Source of the DNA: Margaritifera margaritifera
Lineage: Eukaryota > Mollusca > Bivalvia > Unionida > Margaritiferidae
Reading direction: 5' to 3'
Assembly (NCBI GenBank): GCA_029931535.1
Contig: JAQPZY010001660.1
Location: forward strand, 3,187,001 to 3,251,000
DNA length: 64,000 nucleotides
Shown: positions 48,749 through 59,689 of the stretch, piece by piece
How the letters are laid out: each line of letters starts with the position of its first letter
Position numbering within the stretch: position 1 is the first letter of the stretch
The notes under the pieces: model-generated
Seen by the model: only the letters and a program-made list of their open reading frames with translations
The model's database searches: none
Told to the model about the DNA's origin: nothing
Position numbers and translations under genes: made by a program

Positions 48749-49231
48749 CTGTAACCACCACCTGAAGTTTAGCAGCAACATTTTTTATACTTTTGGAAGA
48801 AGATTATATTTTTTGTAAGCACAGGATGTTATTACCATTGGTTATGTATAATGCTGTTGTAACATGATGCTTCCAGCTGCATATTAAACAATATGACACA
48901 ATCAACCAATTTTTTTTTTTAATTTGGTAGATAAGTTACAGAGACCATCATTTTCTCATGGCAACCATGTAGGATGCCACTACTATATCCATCTGGCAAC
49001 TGGGGGTGGGCAACCTGAGGTTCTTCACATTGGGGGAGAGGGGGCCTTTGTCTGGAGAGTGGAGATCAGCTGTTATTGGGGGGTGCAACACCAGGGGTGA
49101 CTGGAAGGTATCATGCCCCTAACATTTATTATGAGAGCAACGCCAGCTGCTCATACATACATATATATGCATGCATGTACATACATAATTATTCTATAAA
49201 TGGATGAATATCATATGTATTTCTGTATATT

Positions 49232-49440
49232 TCAGACCAAGCTGCAAAAAGTATGGAACCAAATCTGTCATTACATAATGTGCTAGCATATAACGGTGTA
49301 CACTGTTTGTTCTACTAATGATTTTAAGTGAACAGAGTACACCTTGATCTTTGAGCATATTATGCCAGGGCAGATTTGAGTTTATGCTGTACATAATTGG
49401 GGGAGGGGGTGTATTATACAGTATACATGAGAAAATACAG
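49232..49440. mobile_element. Double-hairpin MITE, copy 6 (very degraded)
   Basis: Recognisable by ccaaatctgtcattacataatgtgctagc and 'gcatattatgccagggcaga', with outer arms largely lost. Confidence 0.55.
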
Positions 49441-49489
49441 CAGTCATGCATTGTATACATGGTTATTTCTTCAATATCCAAACTTTTAG

Positions 49490-49975
49490 CCCACCTGGCC
49501 ATAAGACCTAGTAAGCTTATGGTATGGTCATATGTCCATCATCCATCCATCAGCATTTGCTTGTCACTACCCTTTTTATCTACTTTTGATAAAACTTGGA
49601 ATATAGGTTTATATCATCAATATCTGGAACGAGTTCGATAATGAGTTAGATAAATGCATATTAATGAGGTTATCTTCCCTCTGATTGGCTTAGCTTATTA
49701 AAATTCTGAAAGCCGTATTTCTGACCTGATTTTGATCAGACTTGGAATATGGACTTATATCATCAAACTCTTCGATGTGTTTAATATTGAGTGAGATCCA
49801 CACATAATCCACACATAATATACAGTGATCTTGCATCTGAATGGCTGAATTTGTTCGATAATGAGCAAGATCCACGTATATTAATGGCTGAACTTGTTGA
49901 CATTCAAGAGACTATTTTTAATCCAATTTTGAGTAAACTTGGTTAATAGAACTGGATCATCAAGATGTCAAATTA
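49490..49975 (+). repeat. Modular dispersed repeat, diverged copy
   Basis: Head agcccacctggccataagac, then 'gtccatcatccatccatcag' and three loose repeats of 'atttttgatcagacttggaa' with 'atatcatcaa'. Confidence 0.5.
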
Positions 49976-50263
49976 ATTTTATTATGCACAAAATCTGTGT
50001 GTGTTAATGAAACTGAGTGCAATTAGAAACTAGAAACAAATTATTTTCTTGTAAAGTACCTGTTCTCTCTAGAGCAAAGCAAAGCAAGGGAAATAACCTG
50101 TGATATTGACTATTGAAAACCACAGGTTTGGGGCACAGAGTTCTTCCTCTTGCAATAATTATGAAAACCAGTAAAAATAAATAATTTAGAATACAACATG
50201 CATAAAGTTCAATAGATTACTTTGTTAAAAAAAAAAATTAGGAAAATAGTACACCCTGTATGG

Positions 50264-50650
50264 ATTAAAATGAATAATTTGTCATTTATAACTGAAGAAA
50301 AAGTATAAAACAGAAATATTACTTGAGAAAAAATGTTTAACTGCAGGCTAGCATCAACCATGTTCATTGTTAAAAATGTCATAATTAAGTATCAGAATTT
50401 TTTAAAACATTTTTATTTGTTTGCAAGTAATTATGTTTTTTGTGGTAATATTGATTAAAATGAATGATGTGTAAACATAAAACTGAAGAAGAAGTCTTAA
50501 ATAGAAATATTGTTAGAGAAAATTTCAAATTGCAGGTTAGCATAAACTATGTGCAATGTTGTAATTAAGGATTAGAATTTCTTTACATAATTATATATAT
50601 TTGTGCAAGTGATTGTGATTTTTCTTAATATTCTTTTGCAGAGAATTATT
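50264..50650. repeat. ~195-bp tandem duplication
   Basis: Two diverged copies share 'attaaaatgaataatttgtc', 'aaactgaagaa', 'agaaatatt' and 'ttgcaggttagcataaac'. Confidence 0.65.
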
Positions 50651-51378
50651 TCAAAAACCTTGCCACATTTAAAATTCTTAACTTTGATATGTTTAGTAAA
50701 ATAGAGTTTAACAGTTGCTATTATTGCCATGTTAAAAGTGCCTGAAGCATTTGTCATTTATATGTTATCATGTATTGTGCATTATTTTATGGCATTTCAC
50801 ATATTCAATGCCATTACTCACAAATTATTTGGAATTTGTATCTTTTATTTCTGCCTTTTCATTTAAAAAAATGCCCTAATATGCATTTCTTCTGAAACAC
50901 TTCCAGATTTTAATTACCAAGAGTAAATTTACCCATGGCCTAAAAAAATCAACAAACAAAACTGAATCACAATTGAACTCATGTGAAAGATATGCGACCC
51001 TGTAGATCACTAATTAAAAGCTTTGTCTGTAAATTTAACTTTCAACGATCTTGGATGACTTTGATTATGCCTTTATCTTCAGAAAGAATTTTGATCAGAC
51101 TATAAAATAATATGTAAAATTGACATAACATTTGGGAGATAGTTTGGGTAGGATGTGTTCTTACAATACTACATATGCTTGAACTCCCGCTTTACTTCAT
51201 GTAAGTGCAATCTGGTAATTCAGTTCAAGGAGGCACTTTTTATGGCTGATTAGGAAATCTACTTACAATATCTAATACTGGAGGAAACAACTCTAGTTTC
51301 ATTTTCCTCTCCATTTATTCAGATGTTACCTCCCTTGGTCCAGAGACCTGACTAGGTTATATTTTTCCTGTATTGCAG

Positions 51379-51571
51379 CACCTACGAGACAGTGAGGCAT
51401 ATAATGCTGCCCTGGAAAAAGCCAGAGGGTGTCCTGAACCGACCAATCATGCGCATGATGCTGGAGTCTCTGATGTTGTATATCATGAATAAACCAGGCA
51501 TCTCTGAGACCAAGCTGTTCAACAGATTCTGTCCCCACTTCCAGCCAGCTGTTATATGCAATCTAATTGAG
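51379..51571 (+). CDS. GTF3C1: GTF3C1-like exon 4 of window: C-terminal winged-helix-like segment
   Basis: A 193-nt exon after cctgtattgcag, ending ATTGAG|gtacag. Joined in phase 2 to the previous exon it gives STYETVRHIMLPWKKPEGV, then a helix-rich stretch with LESLMLYIMNKPGISE, 'F...FCPHFQPA' and CNLIE. The pattern LPW..(P)(D/E)G.(L/V)N.P......(M/L)......I...PG(I/V).E......F...L.P is what I associate with the C-terminal region of TFIIIC220 and is the main basis for the gene name. The helix spacing suits a winged helix, with 'PGISE' opening the second helix. The preceding intron is 19.5 kb, the longest in the window. Confidence 0.78.
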
Positions 51572-51606
51572 GTACAGTTTATTATAAACCAAGGCAGTTT
51601 CAACTA

Positions 51607-51823
51607 CCATATATACTTGCTTATAAGTTGAGTCCAACTGCAAACAACTAAGACCCTGATCTGCCATTGCATAATGTGACAGCAGATCAGGGTCTGTGTT
51701 GTTTGTTTTACTTATTACTTCTAACAAACTACATTGACCCAGATTTGCCAGCGCATTATGTGATATCAGATCTGGGTCTGTGTAGTTTGCAGTTGGACTC
51801 GACTTATATGTGAGTATATACTG
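51607..51823. mobile_element. Double-hairpin MITE, copy 7 (opposite orientation)
   Basis: TA flanks on both sides and tips ccatatatac / gtatatactg. Here the 'ccctgatc' hairpin comes first and the 'cccagatt' hairpin second, the reverse of the other copies. It lies 36 bp downstream of the exon 4 donor. Confidence 0.87.
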
Positions 51824-52247
51824 TATATGCTATTCAGTGAATTATGCAATTAAGGTAAATGCTGATGATAATGGATTATTTAAAGCTTTTATTTTTGTAC
51901 GGTAAAGGAGGAATTGAAATGGTAGATAAATACATCACAATTACAAGTTTTAGTTTTAGTACCAGATTAGTTGCAAACAAATGTACAAAAGTCAGCAAAA
52001 AATTACTCTTTTCTATGGTAATGAGAAACATATCAACTTATGTCAGCATCTCTTTTAGTTAAATTGTATTTTGCAGAATACTTGTGCAGTTGTTGTTGTC
52101 CTTTTTCTTATAGGTAGTACTGTAGAAATATCCAAAACTGAGACATAACAGGACAGTCTTCATAAATTATGGTACAATATGCACATTTAGTTAATATGGC
52201 CTACCTGTATTCAAAATATTTACAAAGTAAATATGGTGACCAACAAC

Positions 52248-52724
52248 TTTTAGAGGCAAAATGTTGCCATGACATTTGGATGGCAAAGGTCTTATTATAA
52301 TATAAAAGGATGGCCACAGATAGAATAGATAGAGCTTTTTTTAAGCCCACTAAAATTGTATACAGGAGAAATAAGACAAGATGAAAGGACTAAATTTGCC
52401 TTGAATCTACAGATAAATCTGCTTCTAATTGGCATCAGTTTTATCTTCAGTTTTGCAGACTCTCGCATTGATTTTTTCAAATGCTGGAGATCTTGTCTCT
52501 CTTGCATGAATCCTGTACACAATTTGAAAATGCAAGAGAGTCTGCAAAACTGAAGATGAAACTAATGCCAGTTAGAAGCAGATTTACCTGTAGATTATTA
52601 TTTCCCCCACATACCATTCTAGTGGGCTTAAAACTATCTCCATTTATTCTATATGTGGCCATCCTTTCATATTATAATAAGACCTTTGCCATCCAAATAT
52701 CATGCAAAAATTTTGCCTCTAAAA
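52248..52724. mobile_element. Fold-back element in the intron between exons 4 and 5
   Basis: Arms of about 230 and 205 bp begin ttttagaggcaaaatg and end with the inverse attttgcctctaaaa. Long matching blocks include 'atttggatggcaaaggtctt', 'attataatat.aaaggatgg' and 'agtctgcaaaactgaagat' with its complement. The loop is about 40 bp. The left arm has about 30 bp not present on the right. No coding capacity; class unassigned. Confidence 0.82.
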
Positions 52725-52958
52725 AAGCAAAGAATTTTGTATTGAAAAAGATTACTTATTTTGATGTTATGTCTGTCATAAAAGCTAGGATTTGCTTAAT
52801 TTCAGACAGTAGTCAATGACATAAGCTGCAGACAAATTCAACAGCAATCTTGTCCATGCATTCCCCATGATTGTTAGACTGATATTTCCTTAATTTTGTT
52901 GCTATGGTTATAACAAAGACACTAATAGCCATCTCCTCTTTCAATATTTATGTTGCAG

Positions 52959-53046
52959 ATGCTGGAAAAAGTTGGATGCATTGAAAAGAAATTTATCAGA
53001 TCCAAAAAACCATCTCTTTTCTCTTCAGTAACTTTACCTGAACAAG
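52959..53046 (+). CDS. GTF3C1: GTF3C1-like exon 5 of window: end of winged-helix segment
   Basis: An 88-nt exon between tttatgttgcag and CAAG|gtatgc, starting in phase 0 and leaving one base of a split Val codon. It encodes MLEKVGCIEKKFIRSKKP and then SLFSSVTLPEQ. The 'LLE.(L/V)GCI.....' block continues the helix of exon 4 (LIE|MLEKVGCI) and leads into a basic beta-wing-like stretch, followed by the 'LFS' motif common in TFIIIC220 tails. The upstream intron (51572-52958) holds a double-hairpin MITE and a fold-back element. Confidence 0.76.
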
Positions 53047-53121
53047 GTATGCTGTGCTGGTCAGAAATTAATCAAGACTGACTGCTCTTGACTTCATTGC
53101 TTAAAATTGTCAAGATTTTGC

Positions 53122-53208
<87 letters not shown>
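53122..53208. repeat. (TATC)21 microsatellite
   Basis: An uninterrupted tetranucleotide run, followed by two copies of 'agtatgtccatc'. Confidence 0.98.
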
Positions 53209-53253
53209 AGTATGTCCATCAGTATGTCCATCTATTCTTCCCTCCATCCAAGA

Positions 53254-53435
53254 GCCATGGTAGCTCAGTTGGTGGAGCATCAGACTTGTAATCCAAGAAT
53301 CACAGGTTCGATACCTGCCCAGGCAAGCCTGGGTTGGCTGCCTCAGAGTGTCCTTGTGAAAGGCACTTAGCTCTCATTTTCTTGGCATGATAAGCCAATA
53401 AAATGTTAAAAGTACCATTAAAACTAACAAACAAA
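53254..53435 (+). mobile_element. tRNA-derived SINE, nearly complete
   Basis: Head with A box tagctcagttggtggagcat and B box ggttcgatacc, and an anticodon-loop-like cttgtaa. Resemblance to tRNA-Lys is in the agcatcagactt stretch. It then has the body gtgtccttgtgaaaggcact and a 3' end ataaaatgttaaaagtacc followed by an (aaac)n-like tail. The tRNA acceptor arm does not close, so it is a SINE. Confidence 0.78.
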
Positions 53436-54214
53436 CCTTCCATCCATCCACCTACCAATCTATCTATATACTAAATAATCTGGAAAATATGCACTTCCAT
53501 GAAAATAAGTATACAGTATAAAAAAGTTGTCTTGATCCTTCATATTTCATATTTTCCGATTAAAAAAAAATTCAGTGCATTGCATATCCAACAATTAAAT
53601 AAAATCAGTGAGGAAATATGTCTTTTCTTGGCATCTCTTTTTAGTCTAGCAGTAACAGATCTAATTTCAATTATATAACATATCTTTTATAGCAAATACT
53701 ATTTACATTAAAATGTTTTAAAAGTAATTAGGGTAAGAATGTCAGTAACTCGCGACATACAATGCAGATGTTGGAAATTTTGCTATTGATAAATGCTCAT
53801 CAAACAGTAGAATTTCAGAATTAGCATAAACTATATGGACTGTACCTAAAATTGGTATGATTGAAGCAAGAAAAGGGTATGGAAAATTATACACTACACT
53901 ATACCTTTTTTCAAGATTTTTCAGATAATCTATCCATCTTCCATCAAACCATGCATTCATTATACAGAGGAACAAAAGGAAATGGGGCTGTCTATAAAAC
54001 CAGTCTTACTATCACTGCCAGACATTTTGCTGAGTCCCAAACAGTTTATTTAAAATACCATACCAGCCAGTTGTTAATATTTACCGAGGTCTTTGGTCAC
54101 AGTCATGACTGGCTTTTTCGGGTTCCATTGTACTTATGTACCAGGAATCCCAAAATCTCTAATGACTCTTGCCTGACATTTTTTCCGAAAAGTTATGTGG
54201 CAAGCATATATTTG

Positions 54215-54495
54215 TCAAATTTGAAAAAAAGACATTCAAACAAGTTATAAGAAGTTGTAACAAAAAAGAAAACATTGATATACTTAATTATTAAATGTAC
54301 CACAAAATGTGCCATTTTCAGTTCTGCATTTGCTCCAGCTTATTTTTAGTATTATCCTTCATATTTCACAAGTTTTCTCTCAAACTAATTATTTTTAAAA
54401 TTGATTTTTTTGTGTCAGAAAACTATACTATAGAATTTCATCCACAAACAGTGTTTCTCTACTGCTTTTAAATATTAATTATTAATGGACAACAG
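54215..54495 (+). repeat. Dispersed ~280-bp repeat, copy B
   Basis: Counterpart of 17975-18265 in the same orientation (gtaacaaaaaagaaaacatt, 'atagaatttca'). Confidence 0.6.
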
Positions 54496-55839
54496 GTAGA
54501 CTTTGTGCCTTGAAAATACATAACATGTAATTGACAGGCATTTTGAGTCAAGTCAGACATTTAAATTTTATTGGATCAGGTCCTCCAACAAGTCTTGGAG
54601 GATGATAACAAAAGTTATTTATTGTTGCTGTATGTAATATCTTTTTTCTTTTTAATTAGAGTCTAGGCTACACATGAATGTATTTTGTTCTAAAAGTAGG
54701 ATATGTGCCGACACAGCACCACACAATGTAGTATAACCAGTCTTAAAGGGTTTCTTTCAAGATTTTTATATTTTTATCTCAGCTGTAGAATTTTTGAAAT
54801 ATTCAAAAGCTATAAAATATCAAGTTCCAATAGCCCAATCATCAAAACCATGTTTATTTTCCTGATATATCCATCAAGAATAACAGGCCTGCACTGTATG
54901 CGTATTTTCCATAGTCACTCAGAAACCGAAGGCTTGTGACATCAGAGGATGGAGCCCACTTTGCACAAGCTTCATTGATAGAGTATTAAAGAAATGTATT
55001 TGCCCAGTGTTAAAACCAAACTTATCTAATAATAACTTTCTCTAGGTATAATATCCAGTACCAATTTTGAATGCTGCCATATTTACAAACATAACTTCAA
55101 ATGTAAATACAATATCAGACACTTATTTTTTGCCACTGAAAGAACTCCTGCACCATCATTTCCTTTTTTCATGTGTTAACAGCTGTATGTACAAATCAGT
55201 GCTCATTTTCATGCTTTGTAAAATATCCATAAATATTTATGCATCTGTTTATATACTTCAGATTCCCCCATCCCATAATAAACTCCCATTAGTATTTCTT
55301 TCAAAACTTTGTTATAGATTTGCACTAACAGCTTTTGTTATATTGATTTGACAATGACAGTTGTCGACTCTTTCATGTATTTTATGGGAATGGCAAATGT
55401 ATTGTGATTAGAACACACACCACCCCCATACTAGTGCACAGGGATCCGCATTTTTTTTCTGAAAACAAAGACACACACACAAACAAGGAAAATAAAGGCA
55501 ATCTTTTAACTCTAAGAAGAAAGCTTTCTGATATTCCAGTTTGAGAACAATCGGTGAACAAAAAGAAAGAAAACAATTCAACAACTTGTATGTTTGCTCA
55601 AATGCAAGCTTTGCATGATAATGATGGTGATGATGATGATAATTATCATAGTTACAATCATGTTTTTATTGTTATTATTATTTTATATTATTATTAGTAG
55701 TAGTAGTATTGTTATTATTATTATTATTATTATTATAAAAGAAGAACCATCATGATATAATTGTAACTATCATTGTCATCATTATCATCAAGAACCATTA
55801 TTATGTAATTGTTACTATTGTCATTATCATAATCACCAG

Positions 55840-56030
55840 CATCATTGTTGTTTGTGGGGTTTTAATGCCATTTTTCAGCACATAATAGGCTATACATGGT
55901 GGCCAGTATATTTGGTGGAGGAAGAACACGGGAAGATCCCAGGATGAACCACCAAAACACAAGAAGCTACTGGCAAGCTTTCTCACATACCCACATTGGC
56001 TGAGCAGAGACTCAAACCCATGTGAAAAAA
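55840..56030 (-). mobile_element. SINE-like repeat, minus strand
   Basis: The reverse complement has a B box-like gggtttgagtctctgctc, a body with 'cttgccagtagcttcttgtg' and 'ggtggttcatcctgggatct', and a 3' end ggcattaaaaccccacaaac. It resembles mollusc SINEs that end in a 'gta/gca-aaac' tail. The A box is not clear. Confidence 0.5.
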
Positions 56031-56974
56031 TACACCTACAACTTCCATTAGTGGATGCCCATCTATGTCTCTGTTGGCACTAACAGTGGCCAAAGTTGCG
56101 AAAGGTGATGAATCTGTAAGATGGCAATGAATATCTATTGTAAAACATTGTATCTGGCAATGAAAACATTCAGGGTTTGTGGTAGTCAGCCAAGTTGCAA
56201 TGTAAAGTGTTTGATGGCTGTTAGTGTAATGTATTTTTGAGGTTAAAAGTCATCCCTATGGTGAGGAAGATTTAATTTATTTTGAAATGGAAATAATGAC
56301 AAAAGAGACTTAATTTATACAAATACACAATTCATCATCTGATTAATGATTTGTTAGTTTGGAAAGAAAAGTAATTCAGAAAACATAGGTATGTATTATA
56401 CATGATGGTAGATAATGAATGTACACTAAAGTTAAATGAGAGCAAGATCCAGAAAGGAAACTTCCATGGTACAGCTCATTCCAGGTTAACCAGATATTCA
56501 AACACATTAATGTTTTCATGAGTTACTTGAGCACATGATAAAACATTTATTCCAATAATGTAAGCATCCAAGGAAAATATGATAATACAGTGCAGACGAC
56601 AAAGCTAAGGTGGCAGAACTGTCTAAGCAAATAAGATTATCTCATTTTTATAGCTCTATTAGTGCATTATGTACTATTATTTTCCTTGTCCCTCCAAAAT
56701 GTTTTTCCCAAATTTGGAGGGTGGGGGACACAGTGTCCCCTGCTCTTGGGATCATATGTGTAACACTGATTTTTATTTTGTAATATAAATAAATAGGAAA
56801 AATTCCAATAAAAACTAGACATTTTTGTGTTAATCTTATAATAAAGTTTAAAATTGATATAATTACAATGTTTGAAATATGGAGAATAAGAATTACCACA
56901 CTCAAAGTATTATACTATACATAGTTACCATATCAATTTTACATAATACATAGAGGATATTTTCTTTTCCTGTG

Positions 56975-57098
56975 TAAATACTGGATATATTTCATTGTCT
57001 GGTAAAAAAAAAAAATTGATATTTTAACAAGTGGCAAAGCCACAAGTTAAAATATCTCATTTTTTTTACCTCTAGATGAAATATATCTGGTTATTTTG
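56975..57098. repeat. Hairpin with ~50-bp arms
   Basis: Arms aaatactggatatatttcat / atgaaatatatctggttatt and ttgatattttaac / gttaaaatatctca surround an 18-nt centre aagtggcaaagccacaag that is itself a small hairpin. Confidence 0.8.
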
Positions 57099-57591
57099 CA
57101 GCAAAAGAACATTTTATTTTTATTATATACCAAACTTGCTCCTGAATCGAGGTTTAGAAGATTACACTCACTCGTCAGCACAACACCCCCACCCCCATTT
57201 TCATTAATTCATCTCACTTTCATAGGCTGATCATATAAATATCAGTGACTTTAGAGAGCAGTAGGATTGGGATGACCCAATCTCTTGTAGTAAATTACAT
57301 ATTTTACATTTTGTAAAGTATTTGACCCTATCTAACCATAAAGCAAGTCCGAAATGCATCTCGCTGGGTTTATCATTGTTGTCAAGGCACATGTAGTAAG
57401 GGGAAATAACTTCAAAAAGACTTGAACAGTGTCAAGTCAGATTTGTTCAGCAAAATACAATTCCATGTCTGAAAGGTAATGCAGTTTCCATTTATTTGTT
57501 CTAGCTCACAAAATTCTCATTTTTCTCGCAACAGGTATAACTTCTGTAAGCACTCAAAATCAAGCATCGCATGGCATGATGGGAAATCTTG

Positions 57592-57644
57592 TATTTTCAC
57601 ATGTGAAAATACATGTATAAGGATATATTTTTCACATGTGAAAA
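57592..57644. repeat. Pair of perfect palindromes TTTTCACATGTGAAAA
   Basis: 57592-57611 is the perfect 20-bp palindrome tattttcacatgtgaaaata; 57629-57644 repeats the 16-bp core. Together they can also pair with each other. Confidence 0.9.
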
Positions 57645-58501
57645 TATAGGAATGATAAAAATATGAAAATGATTTTTTCAAAGATTTTCTATATTTCACA
57701 CTCAAGTATATAACGACCTCAAATAAAATCAGCACTGATTTCTAGATTGCTAGATGATCAAATTATTGTGATAAATTCCATAGTTGATGTATTTTAACAA
57801 AAATATAACACAGATGTATATGCGGTGTTCTAATGGAATTTTGTGCAGAGACCACTTTCTGATGTCACTGCATCATATGACTGCATGCCTCATTAATGTA
57901 ACCTAGCAAAGTAAAGTTGCTATTTTTTACATGAGAGTAGATTCTGGTGCCAGTAGGATGGGTGGGGCTTGTAAATACATATTCACATTCGTTATAAACT
58001 AATCCATGACAATTTAAAATCCTTGATAGAATCCTTTTTTAGCACCCTCCTATGAGAAATAAGAAATTGACCTTTCAAGACAGGTGGCTGCATAATGGAG
58101 GTTTATTCCTTCATTGATTCAATGCAAGGGATCTTGAAATGTTGGCTATTTAAGACAGGTGATTTCTTAATACATGTAATATTTAAGACTGTTGTTAAAA
58201 GTACACATTATAAGCGACTAAAGTAAATGTCTGCAGTACAGAACTTGGAACAATCGTTCAGTTACAGAGTTTTGACAAGTCCAGGAAGGAAACTTTCACA
58301 CCTCTGTTGTCTTGTGCTCTGTGGCTATAGTGTTTAAAGAATTGGAAAAACATAATGTCCAAACAATTGCATAGGATAATTACAGGCACCTTATGTCCAG
58401 AGTACAACATATTAAGTTAGCAAACAATCATTTGAGCTCATTTGTCAGTCATGTCCATCAAATATGTCTGCTTGTGGATCTCTGATACATGTATATATAT
58501 A

Positions 58502-58535
<34 letters not shown>

Positions 58536-58837
58536 CATACATACCAGGTATCCTTAGATTTTCACCAAGTGTAACCGAACATTTTGGCGGGCATCATAGA
58601 CACACATGAATCTGCTGTTTGTAACATATATTCATTAGCAACACACACAAAAACTGTTTCGACCCCTCCATAGGTCTCATGAGGTGGTAGCAGCAAACCA
58701 TAAGTTTATCCCAATGATTTGCTACAGATTTCCCCACAATTTTCAGGGTGATGGGGAGGGTGGTGGTAGCAAAGCGTATTTTCAGAGTTCCTATCACCAA
58801 TCATGACATTGCCACATTTACATTATGGTAAATCCAC

Positions 58838-59645
58838 TCACTTAAAGTTCATCATTTTGGCAAAAGCATTCTCTTTATTTTCTTGATACATATGTCTGAT
58901 TTGATTTTCCTTCCATTTCCTGACTGCTAGTATCGGATCAAAGTCTTTTATATCAACACCAACAAGATTTATTCACATAAATTTTTTCAAGAGTGTCAAC
59001 ACTCAGCCTCCACCACAGCTTTGTTTTGATCAAATTCAGGCACATACAATCTGCACTCACACTCCATGCTTGACACTGGAAGTACCTGTGAAATTTCTAT
59101 CAAACAAATCACATTCAAGTACTGTCCTTTCATTGAAACTAGTTTTGTCAGTAATTCTGCTGCTAACAGTCCTCTATAATTGTTATATACAATGTACTTG
59201 AGAATCCTCCACTCATTACTTTGTCGGCACTGATGACTGCATCATTGTTCTTGGTTGACCATAATGAGCAGCCAAAGTGTATATGTGATCATTACCAAAC
59301 TGTAGCATGTCACTAACATTTTCAGGAAAAGTGCTGGCTCAAACACAGTGAATGTATTAAAAATCTCATCGGGGAATCTTTTGCATGAATAATCTGTACA
59401 CGCTTCAGTTCTATTCCTTTGAAGTGACCGCATTGTCACACGTGGCCATAAGAAACTCATTATAGTGGAGCCCAAAATGGGGTGCCTCTCTGAGGTGCTC
59501 AGCTTCCAACCATGTAAAAAATCCATCAATATGTTGCTTCATGGTAATGTATGACAAATCTCTTGTCTGCAAACACCGGCTAAGGGTCACATTTTTCATC
59601 CTTGATATGCTTACACTTGGACATGATGAGTAGTGCTCTCTCAAA
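58838..59645 (-). pseudogene. hAT transposase relic (ZNF862/KIAA1586-like C-terminus)
   Basis: On the minus strand, across several frames: a region with LSYITMKQHIDGFFTWLEAE (near 59.55 kb), then 'DYSCKRFPDEIFNTFTVFEP' and 'FGNDHIYTLAAHYG' (59.4-59.25 kb), and finally the dimerisation-like block 'LPVSSMECECR', 'RLSVDTLEKI' and 'DIKDFDPI.AVRKWKENQIRHMYQ' ending near 58.84 kb. The 'P.SS.ECER.FS.MN..KT..R.RL....L' pattern is characteristic of hAT-derived transposases. At least three frameshifts are needed and no DDE catalytic region or N-terminal zinc finger was found, so it is a broken remnant. Confidence 0.62.
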
Positions 59646-59689
59646 CAGTAAAACTAGGACTGATACTTATTATCTAGGTCTATATAAGC

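Larger units (their letters stand above)
47233..48992. mobile_element. 1.8-kb inverted repeat carrying ankyrin-like relics
   Basis: The left arm starts tggatttggtagtggcatcc; the right arm ends with the inverse ggatgccactactatatcca. Matching blocks continue inward: ttgtttaatatgcagct, cttacaaaaa, 'gtacaccaacaacc', 'accatgggcatc', 'tgtgccatcc' and 'gaggagattg', to a loop of roughly 47890-48090. Arms are diverged (about 75-80% by eye). The right arm is longer because one segment has expanded into a minisatellite (48459-48748). It may be a fold-back transposon or two inverted copies of one gene fragment; I did not find a clear target duplication. Confidence 0.7.
31867..51378 (+). other. 19.5-kb intron between GTF3C1-like exons 3 and 4
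   Basis: gt/ag borders. It contains a pogo-like element, a tandem segmental duplication, a double-hairpin MITE, a LINE on the minus strand, modular repeats, a 1.1-kb minisatellite and a palindrome with ankyrin-like relics. Nothing recognisable at 31870-32190, 33910-34800, 38280-38640, 38860-39120, 39330-39840, 43030-43370, 45180-45510, 46630-47230, 49980-50260 and 50650-51378. Phases on either side fit, so no further exon is required. Confidence 0.65.

Noticed and set aside
48267..48818. 183-codon ORF with a hydrophobic repeat (membrane-protein-like)
   Set aside because: It translates the 34/40-bp minisatellite, and two other frames of the same strand are equally open.
53254..53330. Possible functional tRNA gene (Lys/Thr-like)
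   Set aside because: The body continues into a SINE tail and the acceptor stem does not close.
55067..55351. 94-codon ORF as a small gene
   Set aside because: AT-rich intronic frame with no recognisable domain, splice logic or compositional signal.
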